Assembly (NCBI RefSeq): GCF_003473485.1
Contig: NC_053048.1
Location: 42,218,755-42,282,754 of the forward strand
DNA from: Medicago truncatula
Lineage: Eukaryota > Streptophyta > Magnoliopsida > Fabales > Fabaceae
Reading direction: 5' to 3'
DNA: 64,000 nucleotides
The translations under genes and the position numbers were made by a program. Positions 45,814 through 57,222 of the stretch are shown piece after piece. The notes beneath the pieces are model-generated. The model worked only from the letters and a program-made list of their open reading frames with translations, had not been told where the DNA came from and searched no databases. Position 1 is the first letter of the stretch; each line of letters starts with the position of its first letter.

Positions 45814-48800
45814 ATGGCTTCCAAACCAGGCATCCTTACAAACTGGCCTTGGGAACCTCTTGGGAGCTTCAAGGTTCTTCTAATTTACTCTTATATATTC
45901 ACAAAAACAAATGCCTCTCCTTCTTTCTTTCTCACTCACTCTCTAAATATATGATATAATGTTTTGATATTAATGTCATGTTGACTAACATAGTATATTA
46001 TTCTCTGTCTTTGTCTTCTATGTGACATAATTAAAGTTCGTGATTGTAATCCCATGGATTGCTCATAGCATATACACTTTCATATGGGGTGAAAGGGACC
46101 CAGTATACTATATCATATTTCCTTTTGCATTGGTCAGAATGCTACACAATCAAATTTGGACTTCTGTCTCACGCTATCAAACTGCTAAAGGCAAAAACAG
46201 AATTGTTGACAAAGGCCTTGAATTCGAACAAGTCGACAGAGAAACTCACTGGTTCCTAAATTTTTAATTTCTTTTTAATATTTTTCTTTCTTAATTAAAG
46301 ATTATATAGATTTGTTGCTTTGTTGGTTGGTCTCGGTGAGGGATTGGCCTCCTAAGCTTGTATTAGGTGCCACCTTTCAGGTGTTTTTGTCTATATTTAT
46401 ATATAGCAAAGTACGGGACAACTTTTTGTGAACAATAGACAACACACAATCAAAATAAAATGAAATTTACTACTATACATTTTATGACTATAAATATTAC
46501 TCTAATAAACTAAAGAATAGATGAAAACCTTTTGTCTATAAATATTCCTATTTTTCAAATTATTGTTTTGATTTTTTTTTTGCTTGCAAAAACCTTTGAA
46601 AATGGCTATTTAAAAAAATATATTCCAAAATAAGCTGTAGCAAACTAGCTCATAGTAAGAAAAACATCTTTTATTATGATTTTTTCTAAAATTGATTTTT
46701 ATTATAACAAACAAACACAAAATAACTTCTTATTTTTTAAATAAAATTCTAAAAATTAATCTCTAAATTATTGTGCATATAATTTTAATCATTGATATAT
46801 TTATCAAAGGTATATATTACTCAGTAAAGTGGGTTGTTCACTTTAAACGAGGTTATCCAATTATTTGATAATCTAATAAAAAAATTATCTATTTTAAATA
46901 TTTGACCAAATTATTGATATTTTGTAATATTTGCAGGGATGATCAAATGTTGTTCACTGTACTCGTATATTGTATAGCATACTTTATATTTCCTATGGCT
47001 TCTAACTTACCATGGTGGAGAATAGATGGTGTGATTCTTACAGCAATATTGCATGCTGGACCAGTCGAGTTTTTATACTATTGGCTTCATAGAGCACTTC
47101 ATCATCATTATCTATACTCTCGTTATCATTCTCACCATCATTCTTCAATTGTCACTGAGCCTATCACTTGTATGAACTTTTTTTCTTTCATTTTTGCATG
47201 CTTGATTTGTGTATATATAATATGGAATCGATCCTCTCCTTCAAAATTCTTTCCATCTCTCTCCTTCACTAATTTTTGGCCATTAGATCAATCAGATGGT
47301 GGATATATTAAAAGACAAAATAACATAAATAACCTAAAACTTCTGCACTAATTGGGCGGGATTTTTCTACTCCAACACCACAAATTAAGTTTGGAGCAGG
47401 TACAAGGTTATTTATTTATGAGCGATGCTAAGGTCAGGCGCTCTAGCAGTTGCTAACGGAAACTCGCTCTACTAATATGCCACCTATTTGTTATTTTATC
47501 GGTTACCGACTAATTAAGTTTAATTTTTTAACACTATTTTTATTTGTTAATTATTTGGTAGAGCTATCCCCTAGAAGCTGAAGCAAATAATTATATGACT
47601 CTAAACAATCCTTCTTCTCCATAATCTTCTCAACTTTCAAACATTATCCTCACAGTCGTTGCCATACATTCACAACAACCTCTCCAATTTTGCTCTGATT
47701 CGTTTATGTTGGGATCTCTATTTTTTTAGGGATTTTTTTTGTTGAAAGACTTTGAGGGATTTGATGACCACCCAAATCAAAAGTTTTAAACTTGATCTTC
47801 CCAATACTCAATTCCTCCGCAGTGGGATGTTGGGTCGGTTGGTGATGAACTAATCTCTGCAACAAAAATGTCAAAATCAAATTTTTATCCAAAAATTGAA
47901 TCTTTATTTAAAAGGGTCAAACAGAAAAGGATTAAATGACCTCATCTTTGAGCATATGAAGATGATTGAGAGAGACATCTAAACCCAAAACTTGAGAAGG
48001 AAAATGGGTTTGATTGATGAATCTGTGTCCTGGGGGATCGAAGGAAGGGTAACAGATCCCAACCGAGAGAAAATGTAATGAGGATAACTCTTAAAAAAAT
48101 TAACTTTTAAATAATACAACCTAGAAATCAAAATTCCACCATAGCTACATATGTAAAGTGGAGTTTGAAGTTCATGGTGGTGGCTTTATTTCAGGTTGAT
48201 GGTGGACTGTTCTCTACAAAAGAGAAAGAATAACAAGGCGGTGGAAGTTGTTTGGTGGAAACTAAGAATTGAAGAAATAAGAAAAGAAATGAAAAAAAAA
48301 GTGTAAGAAAGACAACCTAGAGAACCTGTAAACCGGTCACCAATTTTTAAAACATTGTAACGTGGTCCACTAGCTGAGCGTGTGTTTAAGAGTGACTGTC
48401 CAAGCAACTGCAGCTAGCATTCCTCTTTATTTATTTATGTTATTTATTTATAGAAAAATCCTGCCCAATTAGTGCAGAAGTTTTAGGTTATTTATTTATT
48501 TATGTTATTTTGTCTTTTAATATATCTATCATCTGATTGATCCAATGGCTAGAAATTAGTGAAGGAAAGAGATTGAGAGAATTCTGAAGGAGAGGATCCG
48601 ATTCCTATATAATATAGACATGAAAGTTTGATAAATAACATTCAAAATTATAGTTAATTATGTTTAATGAATAATTAAAGAGTTTTGACGCCTTATTATA
48701 TTATTGATTAACTAACCATGACACCTTGTTATGTCAAAGTAACATAAAATTTCATTTCTTTGACAGCTGTCGCACACCCATTTGCGGAGCATTTGTCATA

Positions 48801-51082
48801 TTTTACACTTTTTGCTATCCCAATGTTGACAACATTGTTCATCAATAAATCTTCCGTGGCTGCATTGTATGGTTATATATTTTACATTGATTTCATGAAC
48901 AATATGGGTCATTGCAACTTTGAGTTCTTTCCTAAGAAACTCCTCTCTTACTTTCCCATTTTAAAGTATCTCTCATACACACCATCGTAAGTTTACAATG
49001 TTACTATTGTTAATGAACTTCATAGTGTCTAATCAAAGTCCATATGCTAATTAATTATTTTCTTCTTGATATATTTCCACAGGTTTCACTCATTGCATCA
49101 CACCAAATTTAGGTCTAATTACTCACTCTTCATGCCTATATATGACTACATTTATGGCACCGTAGATAAATCCACAGATGCTACATATGAAGCCTCATTG
49201 ATGAGACCAAAGGAGTCACCAGATGTGGTCCACTTAACACATTTAACTACACTTAGTTCCATCTATCAATTACGTTTAGGCTTTACTTCATTAGCCTCCA
49301 ATCCTCAAACATCTAAATGGTACCTATATTTAATGTGGCCCTTTACAATGTGCTATATGCTTATGACATGGATTAGTAGACGTGCTTTTGTCTTAGAAAG
49401 CAACACTTTCAATGATCTCAAGTTACAATGTTGGCTTTTACCAAGATTCAAAACACAAGTATTTTTTTCTCTCTTTCATTTATCATTTCAAATTTTGTAT
49501 TCTCCATGGAGAATGATTTAGTGATTACCAACGTAATATACCCGCTTGATTTCCTTCTTTGTAGTATTTTTCAAAAGGGCAGAAGCTAACATGGAACAAC
49601 TTGATTGAAGAGACAATTATAGAAGCTGAGTTAAATGGAGCAAAGGTGATAAGTCTAGGACTTTTAAATCAGGTAACTTCACATTTTTGGAACCCAACTC
49701 ACCTAAACTTTCCAACATAGAAAAAAATTACTTGCTTTTTTTAGGCATGTATATACTAGTTTGCTAAAAATCAAAATAATATATAGCTTTATGGAATTCG
49801 AAGTAGAATGATGATTTTTGATTTGAATAACCATGATGGGTGCAGAAACATCAGCTGAATGCACACTGTGAACTTTATATTCGAAGGTTCCCACAATTGA
49901 AGATAAAAGTTGTAGATGGAAGTAGCCTAGCTGCTGCAACTGTGTTGAACAACATTCCCAAAGGGACAAATCAAGTGCTTCTTCGAGGCAAGTTCAATAA
50001 GGTTGCGTTTGCCATTGCTAATGCTTTATGCAAGAAAAATGTGCAGGTATGTGTGCTATATTTTAGTCTAGCTTAAGCATATATATGCAAAGGAATTTAA
50101 TTTTGTGTAAAAGTATATATTACATGTGTTAAAAAAAGTTAATCTAAATTGCAAACAGGTGGTTGTATTGTATAAGGATGAGCTTAAAGAGCTTGAACAA
50201 AGGGTCGTCACAAAAGGAAATTTAGCTCTTTCACAAGTTAATATTCCAAAGGTTGATCCAATATTTTCTTATATTTTAGCTATTTTCTATAAAGGCTAGG
50301 TTTGTTTATTTGTATTGAATTAAAAACAATATAGTATTTTTAAGATATGAAATTGTCTAAATAATTATATATTTTATTTAATAACTAATTTATGAATTCA
50401 CACTTGTTGAATTTGAATCAATGAATTCACACTAGTTAATTTTAGAAAAATGAATCAATGAATTCTCAAAAAATATAAATACTAGTTTATCTCCTCTTCA
50501 TCCTTCTTAGTCCTTGAATCCTAATTTTGTACCATTAAACCATTAAAAAATGATTGTACCAAAAAGCAAAACTTTGAATGATGATGAATCAAGGAATACT
50601 TCATTTTGTAATACTAATTATGAGCCTAACAGATATGGTTAGTTGGGGATGAATGGGATGAAGATGAGCAATTGAAAGCACCAGAAGGGTCATTATTCAT
50701 ACCATTTTCTCATTTCCCTCCAAAGAAAATGAGAAAATGTTGCTTCTACCACTTTACACCAGCAATGATAACTCCTGCTACATTCATGAATTCACACTCT
50801 TGTGAGGTGTGTAAATAGCATATTTTTATATCCTTCGGTATACTATTATAATAAAATACATTAAAATTTTAAAATGTTACTACATTAATTAATGTATTTA
50901 TGTAACAGAATTGGCTTCCAAGAAGAGTTATGAGTGCATGGCGTATTGCTGGAATAATTCATGCCTTAGAAGGATGGAATGTTCATGAATGTGGTGACAC
51001 TATACTTAGCACTGAGAAAGTTTGGGAAGCAAGTATTCGTCATGGTTTCCAACCTCTAAAGATTCTCACAAGCCAAGGGTGA
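45814..51082 (+). CDS. CER1-like: CER1-like aldehyde decarbonylase, tandem copy 3
   Basis: Ten coding exons: 45814-45873, 46037-46251, 46937-47169, 48767-48986, 49083-49458, 49565-49672, 49846-50046, 50159-50251, 50633-50806 and 50909-51082. They predict 617 residues. Intron phases, histidine motifs and WAX2 domain match the other copies. The C-terminus differs slightly, ending LTSQG where copies 1 and 2 end ILTN. Residue changes are more frequent in exon 9 (for example [10 protein letters not shown]) than between copies 1 and 2. Intron 3 carries a 1.4-kb MULE-type element. Same predicted role: VLC alkane synthesis for cuticular wax. Confidence 0.95.
47224..48605. mobile_element. 1382-bp MULE-type element in intron 3 of CER1-like copy 3
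   Basis: Inverted arms of about 150 bases (ggaatcgatcctctccttca against the complement of tgaaggagaggatccgattcc-like sequence) bound the element. The exact 10-bp duplication tatataatat flanks it at 47214-47223 and 48606-48615. No transposase is seen inside, so it is non-autonomous. A 9-10-bp TSD with long TIRs fits Mutator-like elements. Confidence 0.88.
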
Positions 51083-53300
51083 CTAATCAATGGGGTTTTC
51101 CTTCAAGTTTTAGCTGTGAAAGTTTCTTCCACATCAACAAAAGGCAATGGTTCACCCATAGTTTTTGGTCTCTAAAATTTACATTTATGCTATTTAAGAT
51201 TTCAAAATGTATTATTGAAATAATTACCGCTGAAATGCACGATTGTAATTTTATTTTATATGGAAGCTCTTAATTTATCAATATTAATCAATTTGATTTA
51301 TCAATAATCTTTTAGTCATTTTTTAAGATAAAGGGCACTTTTAGTCATTGTAATAAAAATATGATTCTGCTTCTTCTTTGTCTTTTCACCTGAAAAGTGG
51401 ATGAAAGCATGATTTCGACATTCAATCAAATTCATGGTGAGGAAGAGTCTAGTGAACGTTCTCTCCGAACAATCAAATCAGTGGTATCTTTCTAAAAATA
51501 GCCACCACACTTAAAATGAAACACAAATTAACTAAAACCACATTACTAACGAACATACTACAACAGCGGCATAAAATCTACTACAAGGTATCGGATATGC
51601 CAAAACCACCAACACTATGGTGGCACAAGGCAAAGTTGTTTGTGTGTAGGGGGTGGGGGTGGGGGTGCAAACTCACATACACCCCTACAACAATAATCTA
51701 ACATTTAAATGTAAAAAGAATGATGGAAATGTCATTCCACCACATCGACGGTGAAAACTATTTCACCACCTTCATACATTTATAGATAGCCTAACAATTC
51801 TATATTAAGACAACCATGGCATAAACACAAGCAAAGCATTATACATAAAAGGGAATGGAAAACAAACGAACTTGTTAGAATAGGGTAAAGAAAACCAAAA
51901 GTACCCTCAATCTCTTCCTTGAGATAAGGATCAAGTCCAAATTTAATGTGTGGTGTGACAAATGAGAAAAGCCTCACTACTCAAGGCAATATGACCAAAC
52001 ATTGATTTAATGGAGTCTTTCTCTCGAAGATCACAAGCAAGACATGTGTCCTTGCCGCATCAAAGCTGGAATGTTTCTTCTCTAAATCATAAGTTCTCTT
52101 TGAACCAAATTTCACCTTCACACATGCAAAAATAAAACTATTATCACATACTCTATAACGCTTCCCGTGAGCTTAACATTCTTCCTCAAGAAACCTAAGC
52201 ACTCCCCGCAAGCTCGGGATCTTCCCCGAAAAAATTATCATGTATTTATGAAACATCAGTCCCTCACAAATATAAGATGCTTGAAGTCATCACTGATGAT
52301 TTGGGGGTAATTGTTCTGAATTGCCAAAAGGCACTTACTTGCCAATCTAAGACCCAAAAACTAGGCCTTGTCAACTTAGGTCCCAACTATGATATTCACA
52401 CTTTCATGCCCTAGGGAGGAGTGTTCGTAATAGTTAAGGAGATTCGGATCCCCAAAAACTATGAAACACCACCTTCACACATCAATGTGTAACAATCGAT
52501 GGTTATAGAGCCCACCGTTTATAACCGTCAATCATCATCTATCAATCATCAATCTGAGGATTCCCACTCCTCACCTATAAAAGAGAGCTTTCTCATTCCT
52601 CTAAGATGTGATCTTTCAACCATAATACATTAAACACTACTTTGCTCACATATTGACTTAAGTGTCTTTTATAGCTCTCCCCACATATGTTTCAACTAGA
52701 AGTTGTCAATCGAACATTGTTATCATGATCATCTCAAATCAGTTGAGATGTCACACCATCAAACATCAGGATCAATTTAAGGATAAGACCGCTCAAATCC
52801 TAGTTTTAGGTCCACCAACAAAAATATGATTTTCATTAAATTTTATAAACAAAAATACCATAAATATTTTTTTTATCTGGTATAAACACCAATTAATTAA
52901 GTAGACCAATTTCACCGTCCATTAATAAGAATTCAATTAAAATCAGAGTAAAACTCTTTAATAAACCGATCCAACACAACAATAATTGTTGACTTCAAAG
53001 AAAAACAAAGATAAAAACTAAAGAGGAGCCCACTGTTAAATTTAAGTCTTCCCTATATTGAAAATTGAGAAGACAAATTGTTTAATTACGATGTTGATTG
53101 GTGAACTATTATTAGTCACTTAGCATTTGAGGAATGTAGTGGAAGGCCATATGGTGGTAGTATCATCCAACACTAACTAACAATTTATAATTTTTCCACT
53201 AAAAACAAATTTCTAAATATTTTTTCATTAAAAAACATTGAAACAACTAAATAATAAAATAGATAAAAGATGATCCACTTCGAATTGTCGATTGCATGTG
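51083..53300. other. intergenic DNA between CER1-like copy 3 and LCYB
   Basis: No gene is supported. About 52140-52830 has a different composition and features resembling a retrotransposon LTR: a TATA-like cacctataaaagagagcttt at about 52575-52594, runs of short direct phrases (aatcatcatctatcaatcat) and a possible tail (catcaggatcaatttaagg). I could not find matching ends or a TSD. Confidence 0.4.
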
Positions 53301-53391
53301 TGTCTAGTGGCCACACGAGCATTACCACTTCCCTTATGGCTATGTCTTCACGCAACAACTCATTGCATGCCTCGTTTTCTCCTCTTTCTCT
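53300..53391 (+). other. possible 5' UTR exon of LCYB
   Basis: A CT-rich stretch (tttctcctctttctcttctc) ends at a donor-like cacg|gtaagc (about 53399-53404). An acceptor-like tgttttttag ends at 53540, about 70 bases before the chosen ATG. A leader intron is plausible; only splice-like signals support it. Confidence 0.35.
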
Positions 53392-53609
53392 TCTCCACGG
53401 TAAGCCATAAACTCTACCTAAACAATTATTGCTTGCAGTGAATATCGCGGTTTAATTTTATTGCTGCATCTAGTTTGTGTAATAAACTATACAAATTTCA
53501 CATTTTTAAGGCACATAATTCTTGCTTTATGTTTTTTAGTGTGACCCAGATGATGTTTTGAGTCCTTTTTGAATTTTTCATTAAGGATTTATAATATCAT
53601 ATGATTAAA

Positions 53610-55106
53610 ATGGATACTTTACTCAAAACACCAAACAAGCTTCAATTTTTACACCCACTTCATGGTTATTCAGAAAAATTGAGTCATTTTTCAGCTTCAG
53701 ATAAGTTGCAAAACCATGTAGTTAGATTTAGTTCAAAGAAAAAACCAGTTTTGAGGGCTAGTAGCAGTGCCCTTTTGGAGCTTGTTCCTGAATTCAAGAA
53801 GGAAAATTTGGATTTTGAACTTCCTTTGTATGATTCAACAAAGGGAACTGTTGTGGATCTTGTAGTTGTGGGAGGTGGTCCTGCAGGTCTTGCTGTAGCA
53901 CAGCAAGTTTCTGAGGCAGGGCTTTCTGTTTGTGCTATTGATCCAAACCCTAGATTGATTTGGCCTAATAATTATGGTGTTTGGGTGGATGAATTTGAGG
54001 CCATGGATTTGCTTGATTGTCTTGATAAAACTTGGTCTGGTGCTGTTGTTTATATCGATGATAAAACGAAAAAGGATTTAGATAGACCTTATGGAAGGGT
54101 TAATAGGAAGCTTTTGAAGTCGAAGATGCTGCAGAAATGCATAGCAAATGGTGTTAAGTTTCACCAAGCTAAGGTTATCAAGGTTATTCATGAGGAATCC
54201 AAATCGATGTTGATTTGTAATGATGGTGTCACGGTTCAGGCTACTGTTGTTCTTGATGCCACTGGCTTTTCGAGATGTCTGGTCCAGTATGATAAACCGT
54301 ATAATCCCGGTTATCAGGTTGCGTACGGGATTTTGGCTGAGGTTGAAGAACACCCTTTTGATGTTGATAAAATGCTTTTTATGGACTGGAGAGATTCGCA
54401 TCTAGACAATGACTTGAAGCTCAAGGAGAGAAATAGTAAAATACCTACATTTCTGTATGCAATGCCCTTTTCGTCAACCAAGATATTTCTCGAAGAAACC
54501 TCTCTTGTAGCGCGCCCTGGGTTACGGATGGATGATATACAGGACAGAATGGTTGCTAGATTGAAACATTTGGGGATTAATGTGAAAAGCATTGAAGAAG
54601 ATGAGCAGTGTGTGATTCCCATGGGTGGCCCTCTCCCAGTTCTCCCTCAAAGAGTTGTTGGAATCGGTGGTACGGCCGGGATGGTGCATCCTTCAACTGG
54701 GTATATGGTAGCAAGAACCCTGGCTGCAGCTCCTATTGTTGCCAATGCTATTGTTCAGTATCTTGGTTCTGATAGAGGTCTTTTAGGAGACGAAGTATCT
54801 GCACGGGTATGGAAAGACTTATGGCCAATCGAAAGGAGACGACAAAGGGAGTTCTTCTGTTTTGGTATGGACGTCTTACTCAAGCTTGATTTACCTGGCA
54901 CAAGGAGATTTTTCGATGCATTTTTTAATCTGGAACCTCACTATTGGCATGGATTCTTATCATCAAGACTGTATCTTCCTGAACTCTTTACTTTTGGATT
55001 GTCTCTATTTTCTTATGCTTCAAATACATCTAGGCTAGAGATAATGGCTAAGGGAACTCTTCCTTTGGTAAATATGGTCAACAACTTGATACAAGATAAA
55101 GAATAA
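53610..55106 (+). CDS. LCYB: lycopene beta-cyclase, chloroplast
   Basis: A single uninterrupted coding exon of 498 residues closely resembles plant LCYB, which is usually about 500 residues and intron-free in its coding part. The enzyme cyclises both ends of lycopene via gamma-carotene to beta-carotene in plastids. Residues 1 to about 50 are a Ser/Lys-rich transit peptide. VVGGGPAG (86-93) is the FAD/NAD(P) dinucleotide-binding motif. MDWRDSH (258-264), FLEET (293-297), IPMGGPLP (336-343) and GGTAGMVHPSTGY (353-365) are family motifs, with FLEET holding the acidic residue needed for cyclisation. The start at MDTLLK is the family's conserved N-terminus; an in-frame ATG nine bases earlier (53601) is less likely. 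No defect is seen. Lycopene epsilon-cyclase and capsanthin/neoxanthin synthase are excluded by the near-complete LCYB match. Confidence 0.97.
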   Translation: MDTLLKTPNKLQFLHPLHGYSEKLSHFSASDKLQNHVVRFSSKKKPVLRASSSALLELVPEFKKENLDFELPLYDSTKGTVVDLVVVGGGPAGLAVAQQVSEAGLSVCAIDPNPRLIWPNNYGVWVDEFEAMDLLDCLDKTWSGAVVYIDDKTKKDLDRPYGRVNRKLLKSKMLQKCIANGVKFHQAKVIKVIHEESKSMLICNDGVTVQATVVLDATGFSRCLVQYDKPYNPGYQVAYGILAEVEEHPFDVDKMLFMDWRDSHLDNDLKLKERNSKIPTFLYAMPFSSTKIFLEETSLVARPGLRMDDIQDRMVARLKHLGINVKSIEEDEQCVIPMGGPLPVLPQRVVGIGGTAGMVHPSTGYMVARTLAAAPIVANAIVQYLGSDRGLLGDEVSARVWKDLWPIERRRQREFFCFGMDVLLKLDLPGTRRFFDAFFNLEPHYWHGFLSSRLYLPELFTFGLSLFSYASNTSRLEIMAKGTLPLVNMVNNLIQDKE

Positions 55107-56461
55107 GTTTATTTTCTACTTTTCTGTTGTATGCTACGTATGTTATGCACGCATCCACTTTGTATGTGCTCCACTTGTAGTTTACTACTGATATTATAGA
55201 TTTCCATTAAGTTTATTACATTGGTTTAATTCCTTATATTCCTTTTCTCGTGGTGATTCCCCGAGACAAAAGTATAAATACTCAAACTCACTAGTCGATA
55301 TTTGCTACGTATAAGAGGAAAGAATATTGGTATGTCGATGTTAGTTAATCTCTATATTGTCCAAGAATTTCACTCTTCTGCAGCATTTAGAGAGTGCTGG
55401 GGGAAAACTATTAATAACTGATGATGAGGTTTTCCAATCCCAGCATTACCATGTTTTCTTATCCATCACATCTAAATCTTATGAAGTCATTCTTTGGTGT
55501 TGACTGTTGACAAATGATAAGGCATCATGACTAGTAAATTACAACTTCTTTGTATGGTTAAATATATTTTTTCTGTGAACCATAATAGTGATCAATGAAA
55601 TGTTCCTTAATGTGGGATTACTAAGACTCAGTTTGATCAATATATTCTATGATCTGTGTTCCAAATGTTGATCCTACTAGTTTAATAGCATTTCTTTCAA
55701 AGTTCCATTATTTTTGATGTCTGGGTTTGAGATTGCAAAGCAAATTGTTATATACACTTCCCTCATGCAATTTAAGTTTCACCATAAATCCTAACCCCTC
55801 CCCAGGCTAATGGTACTTTAAAAAGTAGCCTCCAATCTTAACGGATTTTAAAGAAGTCGTTGTTCTTTATTAGCAATTACAATCACATGCAGAAGATATT
55901 AGTGAACCAACTGGCAACATTTCATTGGTTAATCATGCAATAAATCATAGGCTTGTTAAAAAACATCATATACTGATTTCTTCGCTCTAGACAAGTCAAA
56001 TCCCTCTTAGGAATAACGCATGTAAAATTAATGTTTCTACAAGTCATGGTTTATTTATTCTCGATGCATTATGATGCAATATATTTTAAATGAGATCAAA
56101 ATCAAATACTCTTGTCTATTCAATTAGAAAAAGTGCTAGTTTGAAAGAGGCTTATACTTTAGTATTATTGGAAGATAGCTATCCGAATCCTAATATTGTC
56201 CGAGTGTTAAGTAATAGTATGATTTACAAATGCAAAATTAATCAATTTTCGGTCGAGAGAAGTTATCTTGCTATGCCAAGCAGGAAATTAATTAAAAAAA
56301 CTGAAGACTCTATCTAGGTCTCGGATTCTGCAGTTAAGTCTCAGAATCCGGTTCCACAGCAGTTCCAAAAACGCACCAAGTTATAAATGCTTATTCTTAG
56401 GAAAATGAACTTCAGCTAGTTTTCTTTTTATATCTTGACCCAGAACTTAAGCTGGTTGAAT

Positions 56462-56527
<66 letters not shown>

Positions 56528-57222
56528 CACATGCCTTAAAAGGCAATGTACTGCTGTCATGTAAGGATTGGTTTATTGCATGAGATGGGAGTATATTTTT
56601 GTATGGAATGGTTTCGGTAAGAGAAACAATTCTCTCATAGAAGGCTGACAGTTGAACTGTTATACTTTTACCTCAGAATAAACAAACTAAAACATGCAAA
56701 CTTTTAAAGAAAAATTGTGAATTAACTTTGTGGCTAATGTTGCACCATTCTAACCTCCTATTCGAAACACTTGACAGATTATGATATCTGGTTTGATGTG
56801 GAACCTTTATGACCTTTCAAATGCATGAAGATTGGCATTTAAACGAAACAAGCTGGAGGATTAGAAATAAAAAGCATAATTGCATATACAAGTAGATGCA
56901 ACTCTAGTGGCCAAGTGTTCCTATGCTTTAGTAATCATCTTCTGTAAAGAAACATCACCCCCTGCTAATCGGCCAGGGTTGATTGCTAAAGCATCTTGTG
57001 TTCCTATTCATAATGTTTGAGAAACTGACTGTTATTCTCTGCTAATCGGCCAAGCTCGTCCATAACTAGTAGCATTCGTAAAAAGAAGAATGTTGCTATG
57101 GCTAAACATTCTCGCATGTTTAACTCATCTCAAAGAAGAACCCTACTTTGACATACTATAGGCATAAAATTCTACAGAAATCGAATTTTCGCTTAGAAAT
57201 CATAGGATCCTCATCTATAGAC
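55107..57222. other. intergenic DNA between LCYB and P5CR, with a TA microsatellite
   Basis: The first few hundred bases should hold the LCYB 3' UTR. The short open frame at 56090-56317 has no recognisable domain. A (TA)n tract lies at 56465-56524. Nothing else stands out. Confidence 0.5.
56465..56524. repeat. (TA)n microsatellite
   Basis: About 60 bases of uninterrupted AT/TA repeat; likely length-polymorphic. Confidence 0.95.

Noticed and set aside
54078..54622. Minus-strand open frames over LCYB
   Set aside because: These are shadows of the strongly supported plus-strand LCYB coding exon.
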